The position numbers and the translations under genes were made by a program. Shown here in pieces: positions 1 through 7,876 of a DNA stretch of 28,289 nt (positions are counted from its first letter, which is position 1; each line of letters opens with the position of its first letter). The notes beneath the pieces are model-generated. The model was not told where the DNA came from and did not search any database. It was given only the letters and a program-made list of their open reading frames with translations. Source of the stretch: Ga0077527 sp049433545 (lineage in GTDB: Bacteria; Pseudomonadota; Gammaproteobacteria; Burkholderiales; SG8-41); assembly GCA_049433545.1 (NCBI GenBank), contig JBMTEY010000017.1, positions 1-28,289 of the forward strand. Reading direction: 5' to 3'.

Positions 1-560
<560 letters not shown>

Positions 561-574
561 TTAAGCGTTTGCAT

Positions 575-594
575 GACTGCCTTTACAGGCAGTC
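575..594 (+). terminator. Weak stem-loop after clpB
   Basis: GACTGCCT (575-582) pairs perfectly with AGGCAGTC (587-594) around a TTAC loop, 14 bases after the clpB stop. No T-run follows directly, so it may be a 3'-end stabiliser or a poor terminator rather than a strong intrinsic terminator. Confidence 0.35.
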
Positions 595-913
595 GGTCAG
601 GTCCTTTGCGAGGAATCCGGTGCAAGTTTCTGTTTTTTCAACGACGCCGGAATTTTTTGGCGTCAGTGGAAAAAAATTGCCGACCAACCGTTGACGCTCG
701 CCCGGGGCCGGCGTAAAAACATAATCAGAGTCGCGCAGCACTGTGCATCCGGTACCCGATGTGCAGCGTGCGAGATCCCGGGCGACCGTCCGGGTATCGC
801 CTGTCACGGTTGCGGCCGCAAACTGCCGCCGGCGCAGCTCCGGAGTGGTGTGATGCCATTCATCAAAGGACGCCGCTCTATGGTGGCGCCAGGCCGGTCA
901 ACCCGGCCAAAAC
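595..913. other. Gene-poor stretch between clpB and the hydrolase-OsmC gene
   Basis: Together with its flanks this is a ~411-base gap (561-971) with no convincing coding sequence. Reading frames on both strands exist but lack a ribosome-binding site and recognisable protein features. A plus-strand promoter-like pair is visible: TTGACG at 691-696 and TAAAAA at 714-719, spacer 17. Downstream are small inverted repeats, such as GGCGA (781-785) with TCGCC (797-801). A transcript from this promoter would run toward the hairpin at 914-938. It resembles neither 6S RNA nor SRP RNA by eye. Confidence 0.3.
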
Positions 914-938
914 AAAGCCCCGCTCAATGCGGGGCTTT
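914..938 (-). terminator. Intrinsic terminator of the hydrolase-OsmC gene
   Basis: A perfect 10-bp stem, AAAGCCCCGC (914-923) with GCGGGGCTTT (929-938), closes a 5-base loop. On the minus strand the stem is followed by a T-rich tract (TTTGTTTT), so it fits termination of the gene whose stop codon is at 972. On the plus strand the T-run is only three bases. Confidence 0.8.
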
Positions 939-971
939 CCATTGGTGGTGAGAGCCTGTTTGCTCCGGATG

Positions 972-2193
972 TCATGGAGCCGCCTGGCGGGTTTTGACCG
1001 AGACCTCGGAATGCAGTGTCCGGTGTACCGGGCATTTGTCGGCGATTTCCATCAGTCGCGTGCGCTGCTCCGTGCTAAGGGCGCCGGTGAGGCTGATTTC
1101 GGGTTCGATTCGGTCCAGCCGGCCTTCCCGGGTTTCGCAGTCTGCACAATCGGCGGCATGGATTTTCCGGTGGCTGAGCCGGACGCTGACGCGTTCCAGC
1201 GGCCATTGCTTCTGGTCGGCGTACAGGCGCAGGGTCATCGAGGTGCAGGCGCCGAGTCCGGCGAGGAGAAAATCATAAGGCGAGGGACCGGTATCGGTGC
1301 CGCCGGAAGCCGTTGGTTCATCCGCTCGCAAACGATGCCGGCCGATGGTCACGGCCTGGGTGAATTTTCCTTCCCGCGTTTCGCTCACCGTCACCACCCC
1401 CGGTTCACCGGTTTCCGCCGCGCCAGCCTGCGCTGCCGTGGCGACGTAGCGGCTGGCCCAGGCTGCGAGCACGGCGGCGACATAGACGGCATCCTCCTTG
1501 CGCGTCAGCAGGTGATCGGCAGTGTCCAGCGATACAAAACTCTTGGGATGTTTGGCGGCGACGAAGATTTTTGCGGCGTTGTCGATGTCGACCGTGGCGT
1601 CGCGCGGCGAATGAAACACCAGCAGGGCCTTGCGCAGCGCGGCGATGTGCGCAGCATTGTTCTGGCTGGCGATGTCTTCGAGAAACTGTTTCTTGATGCG
1701 GAACCTGCGCCCGCCCAGATCGACTTCTGCCTCGCCCGCGGCCTCGATGTCCGGCGCCGCATTGTGCAGGAGATGGCGCACATGGCCGGGATCGAAGGGC
1801 GCACCTATGGTGGCTATGGCTGCCGCTTCCGGAACCTGCGTGGCTGCGGCGAGGACTGCGGCGCCGCCCAGGCTGTGCCCGATCATTACCCGGGGCGCCT
1901 GGTGATGCTCGCGCAACCAGTTCGCGGCGGCAACCAGGTCGGCAATGTTCGAGGTGAAATTGGTGTTGGCGAATTCGCCTTCGCTGCCCCCGAGTCCGGT
2001 GAAATCAAAACGCAGCACGCCGAAACCGCGTTCGACCAGCGCGGCGCTGATGCGTGTAGCGGCAAGAGTGTCTTTGGAACAGGTGAAGCAGTGTGCGAAC
2101 AATGCATAGGAGGCTGCCGGTTGCTCCGGCAGGTCGAGTCGTGCCGCCAGCGGTGTGGCGAAAGCGCCGGAAATGTATGGCCTGTGTGTTCAT
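972..2193 (-). CDS. Alpha/beta hydrolase-OsmC fusion protein, probable frameshift near N-terminus
   Basis: Two-domain protein. The N-terminal part is an alpha/beta hydrolase with the nucleophile elbow GHSLGG. The C-terminal part is an OsmC/Ohr-like domain with both expected cysteines (GACTSMT and DKCPVH), a fold linked to peroxide reduction. The uninterrupted frame runs 972-2102 from a TTG codon, giving 376 residues starting FAHCFTC. Codons upstream in that frame still read like the family N-terminus (SGAFATPLAARLDLPEQPAA) but reach a TGA without a start codon. An ATG at 2193 with a GGAG ribosome site six bases upstream begins MNTQAIHF in another frame. One extra base near 2168-2173 would join the two, so a one-base deletion or sequencing error is likely. 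The substrate is unknown. Confidence 0.85.
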
Positions 2194-2310
2194 GCGCTGC
2201 TCCATGGAGGGTGTCGGGGAGTGTCACGGCTGCCGCCGGGCGTCGCACGGCATGTCTGGTGGTATCATTGCACGCCTGCAATTAACACAGTATGTTCTGG
2301 AGAAAGTATA

Positions 2311-3291
2311 TTGAAATCAAAAATTTACCTAAGATCCCTGGCGTTTGCCGCGGTCTGCGCCTTGATCCATGCGGCACCGGCAGCCGCGCAGGTTTATCCG
2401 GCGAAAACGGTACGCATGATCATCCCGTTTTCGGCCGGCGGGGCCGCCGATGTGCCGGGGCGCATCGTGATGCAGAGATTCTCCACGGTGCTCAAGCAGC
2501 AAGTCATCGTGGAAAACCGGCCCGGCGCCGGTTCGACGATAGGCGCCGATATCGCGGCAAAATCCGCGCCCGACGGCTACACCATTTTCATGATCAGCAA
2601 CACGCATTTCGTCAGTGCGGCGCTGCATAAAAAACTGCCCTACGATTCTCTCGACGATTTCACCCCGGTCACGCAGATCACGAGCGCGCCGAACGTGCTG
2701 GTGGTGCACCCATCGTTGCCGGTGAAATCGGTCAGGGAACTGATCGCGCTGGCGAAGTCGCGTCCCGGCCAGATCGATTACGCATCTTCGGGCAACGGCA
2801 GCACCCAGCACCTGACCGGTGCGCTGTTTGCCAGCATGGCGGGCATCAAGCTGACACATATTCCCTACCGCGGCAGCGGGCCGGTGACGGCGGACCTGCT
2901 GGGCGGTCAGGTGATGCTGGCGTTTCCGGGCATCGCCGGCATGCTGCCGCATATCAGATCCGGCAAGCTGCGGCCGCTGGGCGTGACCGGTTCCCGGCGT
3001 TCCGCGGAACTGCCCGACGTTCCGACGGTCGCCGAGGCCGGCGTCAAGGGTTATGAAATGGTGGCCTGGTTCGGAGTTGCCGCACCCAAGGGGCTGCCGC
3101 GCGCCATCCAGATGAAACTGCACGCAGATCTGTTGCAGGTGCTGAAGACCCCGGAGATGAAGGCTGCGCTGCAGAAAGTCGGGCAGGAACCGGCGTGGCA
3201 GGATACGCCCGAACAATTCCTGGTTTTCATGAAGAATGAAGCCGCGAAATGGGCCCGGGTGGTCAAGGCCAGCGGGGCGGAAATCAGCTGA
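2311..3291 (+). CDS. Bug/TctC-family periplasmic solute receptor (first of tandem pair)
   Basis: Extracytoplasmic binding protein of the Bug family, the receptor type of tripartite tricarboxylate transporters, usually binding small carboxylates or related ligands in the periplasm. TTG at 2311 is chosen because GGAGAAAG (2299-2306) sits just upstream and it opens a typical signal peptide (MKSKIYLRSLAFA, cleavage near APAAAQ). The 326-residue length is normal. Family motifs include IPFSAGGAADVPGR, VENRPGAGSTIGAD, DGYTIFM, HIPYRGSGP and DVPTVAEAG. The next gene is a close paralogue. No TctA/TctB membrane genes lie nearby, so it is an orphan receptor and its ligand cannot be inferred. A longer in-frame start exists upstream but would destroy the signal peptide. 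Confidence 0.92.
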   Translation: MKSKIYLRSLAFAAVCALIHAAPAAAQVYPAKTVRMIIPFSAGGAADVPGRIVMQRFSTVLKQQVIVENRPGAGSTIGADIAAKSAPDGYTIFMISNTHFVSAALHKKLPYDSLDDFTPVTQITSAPNVLVVHPSLPVKSVRELIALAKSRPGQIDYASSGNGSTQHLTGALFASMAGIKLTHIPYRGSGPVTADLLGGQVMLAFPGIAGMLPHIRSGKLRPLGVTGSRRSAELPDVPTVAEAGVKGYEMVAWFGVAAPKGLPRAIQMKLHADLLQVLKTPEMKAALQKVGQEPAWQDTPEQFLVFMKNEAAKWARVVKASGAEIS

Positions 3292-3320
3292 CGCTGCAAT
3301 GCGGCATGTGGTTCAGGAAA

Positions 3321-3343
3321 CACGCAGCAGCGTGGTGTTTTTT
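3321..3343 (+). terminator. Probable intrinsic terminator after first Bug gene
   Basis: CACGC (3321-3325) pairs with GCGTG (3330-3334) around AGCA, then GTG and six T residues (3338-3343). The stem is only 5 bp, so termination may be partial. It lies 30 bases after the stop of the first receptor gene and separates it from the second. Confidence 0.5.
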
Positions 3344-3417
3344 GGTGCGTGGAATTGTTAACATGCGCCGGTAATCCATATCACCTGATCCATACCAATA
3401 ACCAGGAGGAGAAACCG

Positions 3418-4383
3418 ATGAAACAGGTTTTGTTGCAGGCCGGCGTCGCAGCTTTTGCGGCCACGCTGTCATTCAGCGCGGCGGCGGCCTATCCTGAGCG
3501 GCCGATTCGCATGCTCATTCCGTTTGCCGCCGGTGGTGCCACTGACGTGCCGGCGCGCATAGCCACGGCAAAGCTGGCCGAGCGGCTGGGCCAGCAGATC
3601 GTGGTCGACAACCGGCCGGGCCAGGGTGGTGCGCTGGGCACCGCCGTGGCTGCGAAAGCGGAGCCCGACGGTTATACGGTACTGATGACGGCCACACCGT
3701 TCGTGCTGAGCCCGCACATTTACCGGAAGCTGTCTTACAACCCGCTCAAGGATTTTGTGCCGGTGACGCAGTTCGGCGCGGCGCCCAACGTGCTCGTGGT
3801 GCATCCTTCGCTGGGCGCAAAGTCCGTCAAGGAAGTGATTGCGATGGCGAAAAGCCAGCCCGGCAAGCTCGACTGGGCGTCTTCGGGAACCGGTGGGTTC
3901 CAGCACCTATCAGGTGAACTGTTCATGACCATGGCCGGAGTCAAGGTCACGCACATTTCCTACAAGGGTAGCGGCGCTGCAACGGCGGACCTGCTCGGCG
4001 GGCAGGTGAAAATCGGCTTTCCAGGAATCGCCATTGCCCTGCAGCACCACAAGGCGGGGCGCCTGCGCGCGCTGGGCGTGACCACGGCGCAGCGTTCGCC
4101 GCAGATGCCTGACGTGCCCAGCATCTCCGAGGCCGGCCTGACCGGTTATGACGCCACGTTCTGGATGGGTCTGACGGTGCCTACCGGCACGCCGAAGGCA
4201 GTGATCGACAGGCTGCACCGGGAAACCACGGAGTTGCTGAAATCGCCGGACATCATCAGCGCGTTCCGCAGAGCGGGCACCGAGCCGGCGCCTTCCAATC
4301 CCGAGCAATTCCGCAAGTTCATCAATTCGGAATTCGCGAAATGGGGCAAGGTCATACGCGACGCCGGCATCAAGGCCAATTAA
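3418..4383 (+). CDS. Bug/TctC-family periplasmic solute receptor (second of tandem pair)
   Basis: Paralogue of the preceding gene, same family and role: periplasmic ligand capture, 321 residues. The ATG at 3418 follows a near-perfect ribosome site, AGGAGGAG at 3404-3411. The signal peptide is clear (MKQVLLQAGVAAFAATLSF, cleavage near SAAAAYP). Motifs mirror the first receptor: IPFAAGGATDVPAR, VDNRPGQGGALGTA, DGYTVLM, HISYKGSGA and DVPSISEAG. Both copies share the DVPxRI variant in the first ligand-loop region, supporting a local duplication. The gene ends just before a strong bidirectional terminator. Its ligand is unknown. Confidence 0.93.
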   Translation: MKQVLLQAGVAAFAATLSFSAAAAYPERPIRMLIPFAAGGATDVPARIATAKLAERLGQQIVVDNRPGQGGALGTAVAAKAEPDGYTVLMTATPFVLSPHIYRKLSYNPLKDFVPVTQFGAAPNVLVVHPSLGAKSVKEVIAMAKSQPGKLDWASSGTGGFQHLSGELFMTMAGVKVTHISYKGSGAATADLLGGQVKIGFPGIAIALQHHKAGRLRALGVTTAQRSPQMPDVPSISEAGLTGYDATFWMGLTVPTGTPKAVIDRLHRETTELLKSPDIISAFRRAGTEPAPSNPEQFRKFINSEFAKWGKVIRDAGIKAN

Positions 4384-4400
4384 GGCTTCCGTTGCAGGTA

Positions 4401-4430
4401 AAAACGCCGCCCGCGGGCGGCGTTTTTATT
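4401..4430. terminator. Bidirectional intrinsic terminator between Bug 2 and dioxygenase
   Basis: A perfect palindrome, 13 bases on each side centred between 4413 and 4414, with a GC-rich core flanked by A's on the left and T's on the right, then TATT. It lies between convergent genes (stops at 4383 plus and 4448 minus) and can end transcription from both. Confidence 0.88.
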
Positions 4431-4447
4431 GGTGGCGGCCGGAAACC

Positions 4448-5329
4448 TCAGGCCGCGCTGCGCCGGGGCCACATCGCCGCCAGTCCGTCGGCATCGGTGG
4501 CCGATATCGTGGTGCGGATCATGTAGCGCGGCTGGTCGCCGGGCCAGGGGCGGCCGCGATGCAGAGTTGCACGGTTGTCCCACATCACCACGTCACCCGT
4601 CTGCCAGTGATGCCGGTAAATTTCAGCAGGCTGCGTGGCAATTTCCATCAGTTCATCGATCAGTTGCAGCGCTTCCTGTTTTTGCATGCCGTCGATGCCG
4701 CAGGTATGCGAGGCGATGTAGAGGGCGTCCCGGCCGTTGACGGGGTTGCGCCAGCGCATGCGCCAAGCCACCGGTGGCATGGTCGAGCGCTCGCGTTCGG
4801 AGGCGAGATGAGGTGCGATCTTGCCGCGGGAGTGGGCGTAGTCGTGCCATGCGCAGGCGTCGTCCAGTCGGCGGCTCAAGGCAGCGGGCAGGCGCGCCCA
4901 CGCCGAGCGCATCGATACAAATTCGGTTTCGCCGCCGCTGCTGGCGACGATGCGCGCGGAGAGCACGGAGGCCAGGGCGGGCGGCACCTTGAAGCAGCTG
5001 TCCGTATGCCACAACTGGTTGGCACGGGCGCGCAGTTCTTCCTTGTGACCGGGCGGCACCAGCGAGCCGTCGGGCTCGACGTTGGTCAGTATGCTGAACG
5101 GCGTACCTTCGCCGCGCGAGGCTGCCTTGGCGGTTTCGAGCGGGCCGAATTTCCGGGAGAACGCGACCTGCAGTTCGTCCGTGACCGGCTGGCCGCGGAA
5201 CACCAGCACCGAATGTTCTTCGAAACCCGCGCGCACCGCCGCATAAACATCGTCGCTGGCGGCGACGTCTGCCATGCCGGCACCGCGCACTTCGGCGGCG
5301 AATCCCGGCCCCAGTGGCGCCAGCTCCAT
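4448..5329 (-). CDS. TauD/TfdA-family Fe(II)/2-oxoglutarate-dependent dioxygenase
   Basis: Cytoplasmic non-haem iron oxygenase. Family members hydroxylate sulfonates, phenoxyacetates or similar acids, with decarboxylation of 2-oxoglutarate. With the ATG at 5329 the protein has 293 residues. The iron ligands are visible: H108 and D110 in LWHTDS, and H257 in TLHRGRPW. R268 (PRYMIRTT) is the expected 2-oxoglutarate-binding arginine. The start at 5329 is preferred over an upstream in-frame ATG at 5356 because GGAG lies seven bases upstream and the protein begins MELAPLGPGF, as in relatives. It is the last gene of a minus-strand cluster with a PIN protein and a thioesterase. The substrate cannot be read from sequence, and taurine specificity should not be assumed. 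Confidence 0.9.
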   Translation of the reverse strand: MELAPLGPGFAAEVRGAGMADVAASDDVYAAVRAGFEEHSVLVFRGQPVTDELQVAFSRKFGPLETAKAASRGEGTPFSILTNVEPDGSLVPPGHKEELRARANQLWHTDSCFKVPPALASVLSARIVASSGGETEFVSMRSAWARLPAALSRRLDDACAWHDYAHSRGKIAPHLASERERSTMPPVAWRMRWRNPVNGRDALYIASHTCGIDGMQKQEALQLIDELMEIATQPAEIYRHHWQTGDVVMWDNRATLHRGRPWPGDQPRYMIRTTISATDADGLAAMWPRRSAA

Positions 5330-5367
5330 TGATCTGCTCCGTGTTCTGGCTGTCATATCGGATGATT

Positions 5368-5790
5368 CTACGCCGCGAACGCGGCAAATTGCGCCGGTGT
5401 CACGATCTGGAATGTCAGCGTGGCGTGATGCCGCGCCAGGTCGAGCAGGGCACGGTCGCGGGTCAGCAGCCAGTCTGCCCCGGCGCCGGCGGCGAGTTCG
5501 AGAAATTTCTGGTCGTCGGGATCGGCGCAACGCGGTAGCGTCGCACGACATACCGGCACTATCCTGCGCGCGATACTGCGGCATTGCGCGAGGCAGGTTT
5601 CGCGGGCGGACGCGTCCAGCGTCCAGTGCTGCAGCGGATAGGCGAGCACGCGCACCAGCTCTTCTTCGCATGCGTCGTCGATGAGAACTTCTGCGCGACC
5701 TTCGGCAACGGCTGCGCGCAGCGGCGTTATTTCCGGATTGCCGAACACCAGCCAGTCAAGCCAGACATTGGTGTCCAGCACCAGTCGCAT
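5368..5790 (-). CDS. PIN-domain protein, putative VapC-like toxin component
   Basis: A 140-residue single-domain PIN nuclease-fold protein of the group often annotated as putative toxin-antitoxin component, PIN family. The acidic metal-binding residues are present: D6 (LVLDTNVW), E44 (DACEEELV), D92/D93 (ADPDDQKF) and D112 (LLTRDRALL). It starts with ATG at 5790, five bases after the thioesterase stop, so it is probably co-transcribed. No small antitoxin gene precedes or follows it; the dioxygenase begins 38 bases downstream. An RNase role follows from the family only. Confidence 0.88.
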   Translation of the reverse strand: MRLVLDTNVWLDWLVFGNPEITPLRAAVAEGRAEVLIDDACEEELVRVLAYPLQHWTLDASARETCLAQCRSIARRIVPVCRATLPRCADPDDQKFLELAAGAGADWLLTRDRALLDLARHHATLTFQIVTPAQFAAFAA

Positions 5791-5795
5791 GCGGG

Positions 5796-6236
5796 TCAGC
5801 CGGCGGTTGCAGTGCGGGGTTTCAGCGATTTCCAGGTCGACGTCGCATAGGCGATCATTTCACCCCTGTCGTCGACCAGTTCCGAACGCAGGAAGGAAAT
5901 GCTGCGGCCGTGGCGAATGAAGCGTGCGGTGCAGGTCATCTGCCCGGATTTTGCCGCCTTTAGGTACTGCACTTTCATTTCCAGGGTGGTGCCGGCGCCG
6001 CTGGTCCGGTGCAGCAGGTGCCCCATCGAGATGTCGAGCACAAAAGCGCTGATGCCGCCGTGCAGCCCGCCCTGCGGATTGAACATGAAATCCTTGAGGT
6101 CGAATTCGATGCGGCATTCGTTGTCGCCGTAGGAGAGTTCCAGGCCGAACAGGCGGGCGAGGAAAAATTTTCCGAACTCCTGCTCATAGGTTTCAAGCGC
6201 GTGATCAAATGCGGCGCGGGCTGCTTGTTCATCCAT
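5796..6236 (-). CDS. PaaI-family hotdog-fold thioesterase
   Basis: A 146-residue cytoplasmic protein of the PaaI/YigI-like thioesterase group, expected to hydrolyse acyl-CoA esters. The hotdog signature is clear around residues 52-70: NPQGGLHGGISAFVLDISMG, with the conserved Asn, HGG and Asp. A second conserved strand region reads LEMKVQYLKAAKSG. It is the first gene of a three-gene minus-strand cluster (thioesterase, PIN protein, dioxygenase), divergent from the third Bug receptor. The ribosome site upstream of the ATG at 6236 is weak (GGAAA). The substrate is unknown. Confidence 0.88.
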   Translation of the reverse strand: MDEQAARAAFDHALETYEQEFGKFFLARLFGLELSYGDNECRIEFDLKDFMFNPQGGLHGGISAFVLDISMGHLLHRTSGAGTTLEMKVQYLKAAKSGQMTCTARFIRHGRSISFLRSELVDDRGEMIAYATSTWKSLKPRTATAG

Positions 6237-6373
6237 CGCGGAAATTTCCGTTTCGTGAAAAGCCGCATGCTAACACTGCGGGAGGAGATTATTAGTGCTT
6301 CGCATGGCATGGCCGGAGCGGCTTTGTTATATTGCGGAAAAAAATTCATGTTTGTCCAAGGGAGAATCTGCGT

Positions 6374-7378
6374 ATGCGTAGCGCCATGTTGTCCCGTTGC
6401 ATGCCGGCGTTGCTGTTCATGCTGTTGCCGCTGGTGCAGGGTCATGCCCGGGCCCAGTCAGCCGACTGGAAACCCGAACGGGCGGTTGAACTGATTGTCG
6501 GCACCGCGCCGGGAGCTGCCCCGGACAAGACTGCGCGCGCGATTCAGCGCATCTGGCAGGCGCAGGGCATATTCGACGGCGCGCTGTCGGTCATCAACAA
6601 GCCGGGGGGCGGCAACCTGATCGCCTGGAATTACCTGAACCAGCATGCCGGCAACGGCCACTACCTGATGATCGGCAATCTCAACGTGCTGATCAGTCGT
6701 GCCCTCGGACGCAGCCCCCACGCGCGCACGGATTTCACCTGGGTGGCGACGCTGTTTGACGAATACTTTGCGGTGTCGGTGCGCGCAGACTCAGCGATAG
6801 TCAGCGGGCGCGACCTGGTCGCCAGGCTGCAGCAGGATCCGGGATCGGTGGCGATCGGCGTATCGACCTCGATCGGTGGCGCGAACCACCTGTCAGCGGC
6901 GCTGGCGCTGCAGCGTGCCGGCATCGATCCGCGCAAGGTCAGGTTCGTGGCGTTCAAGGGCAGTGCGGATTCCATCACTGCGCTGCTCGGCGGTCACGTC
7001 GACGCGGTATCGACAGCGGTCTCGGCAGCGGTGCCACATGTCAGCGGCGGGCGGCTGCGCACGGTGGCCGTGTCCGCGCCGCAGCGCTTGCCGGGAGCGC
7101 TGGCGAAGGCGCCGACCTGGGAAGAACAGGGCATCAAGGGCACGATGACCAATTTCCGCGCCATCATCGCGCCCAAGGGCGTCGATGCGGCGGCGGCACG
7201 GTTCTGGGAGCAGCGTTTCGAGCAGCTGGCCGGGCAGGATGAATGGAAGCAGGACCTCGCGCGCAACCTGTGGGTATGGAATTACCTCGATGCAGCCAAA
7301 ACTTCCGCTGCGGTGACCGCTTATGCGGAAGAGGTGGAAACGCTGATCGGTAATCTGGGTTTGCGCAAATCGCGCTGA
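6374..7378 (+). CDS. Divergent Bug/TctC-family periplasmic receptor
   Basis: A 334-residue exported receptor-like protein, distantly related to the two receptors upstream. The ATG at 6374 is preferred because GGAGAA (6361-6366) lies seven bases before it. It opens a signal peptide (MRSAMLSRCMPALLFMLLP, cleavage near ARAQS). Bug-type motifs are kept in altered form: ELIVGTAPGAAPDKTAR, INKPGGGNLIAWN, GHYLMIGN, FVAFKGSADSITALLGGHVD. The usual PFxAGGxxD is replaced by GTAPGAAPD, so its ligand is probably different. It has no permease partner here. A good -10-like TATATT at 6328-6333 lies upstream, but the -35 is poor. Confidence 0.88.
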   Translation: MRSAMLSRCMPALLFMLLPLVQGHARAQSADWKPERAVELIVGTAPGAAPDKTARAIQRIWQAQGIFDGALSVINKPGGGNLIAWNYLNQHAGNGHYLMIGNLNVLISRALGRSPHARTDFTWVATLFDEYFAVSVRADSAIVSGRDLVARLQQDPGSVAIGVSTSIGGANHLSAALALQRAGIDPRKVRFVAFKGSADSITALLGGHVDAVSTAVSAAVPHVSGGRLRTVAVSAPQRLPGALAKAPTWEEQGIKGTMTNFRAIIAPKGVDAAAARFWEQRFEQLAGQDEWKQDLARNLWVWNYLDAAKTSAAVTAYAEEVETLIGNLGLRKSR

Positions 7379-7397
7379 ATTATTATAACTATTTAAT

Positions 7398-7862
7398 CTA
7401 ATTAATAATTTTATCACGCGGGCGGGATGCAATCCAGCGTTCCAGTTGCGCGGCAAAAGCCTGGCGATCCGCGTTGTTCAATGCCGGCGGTCCGCCGGTT
7501 TCAACGCCGCCGCTGCGCAGCGTGTCCATGAAATTGCGCATGGCCAGCAGTCCCTGCACGTTGTCGACCGTATAGAGTTCGCCGCGGGGATTGAGGGCGC
7601 TTGCGCCCTTGTCGACGACCGCTGCGGCCAAGGGGATGTCCGCTGTGATGACCAGGTCGCCGGCAGATGCGGCCGCGACGATGTGGTTGTCGGCAACGTC
7701 GAAACCGCGCGCCACCTGCACGGTGCGTATCCATGGTGAGCGAGGTACCTGCAGCGCCCGATTGGCGACGAGTATCAGCGGCAGCGCCGCGCGTTCAGCG
7801 GCGCGGTAGAGGATGTCCTTGATGACGCCGGGGCAGGCATCGGCGTCCACCCAGATGGGCAT
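7398..7862 (-). CDS. yaiI: YaiI/YqxD-family protein (DUF188)
   Basis: A 154-residue cytoplasmic protein of unknown biochemical function, conserved in bacteria; the E. coli YaiI is nearly the same length. Family hallmarks are the N-terminal IWVDADACP, then GFDVADN, DLVITADIPLAA, KGASALNPRGE, and the C-terminal DRQAFAAQLERW. The Asp-rich motifs suggest a PIN-like metal-binding fold (inference). The ATG at 7862 matches the family N-terminus. An in-frame TTG at 7880 overlaps the upstream stop codon as TTGA and is an alternative start by translational coupling. It follows the rhodanese gene directly and ends 19 bases from the stop of the convergent Bug gene, in an AT-rich stretch. Confidence 0.9.
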   Translation of the reverse strand: MPIWVDADACPGVIKDILYRAAERAALPLILVANRALQVPRSPWIRTVQVARGFDVADNHIVAAASAGDLVITADIPLAAAVVDKGASALNPRGELYTVDNVQGLLAMRNFMDTLRSGGVETGGPPALNNADRQAFAAQLERWIASRPRDKIIN

Positions 7863-7876
7863 CGACGGTGCCGGGA

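Noticed and set aside
583..807. Minus-strand frame of 74 codons downstream of the hydrolase-OsmC gene
   Set aside because: GTG start without a ribosome site, beyond the terminator of the upstream gene, and no recognisable family.
691..951. Plus-strand frame of 86 codons with a CxxC...CxxC pattern resembling a zinc ribbon
   Set aside because: It starts at TTG with no ribosome site, runs through the terminator hairpin, and the rest of the translation has no protein-like features; the cysteines are probably chance.
759..2285. Long plus-strand open frame of 508 codons
   Set aside because: It is antisense to the hydrolase-OsmC gene, whose domains are clear; the translation is low-complexity Gly/Arg-rich, typical of a GC-rich shadow.
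2268..2296. TTGCAC-17-TATGTT as promoter of the first Bug gene
   Set aside because: Spacing is ideal but both boxes match poorly and the start would fall inside the ribosome site; not strong enough to list.
5330..5671. N-terminal extension of the dioxygenase frame
   Set aside because: It would overlap the PIN gene on the same strand, is Arg/Ala-rich without family similarity, and ATG 5329 has a good ribosome site.
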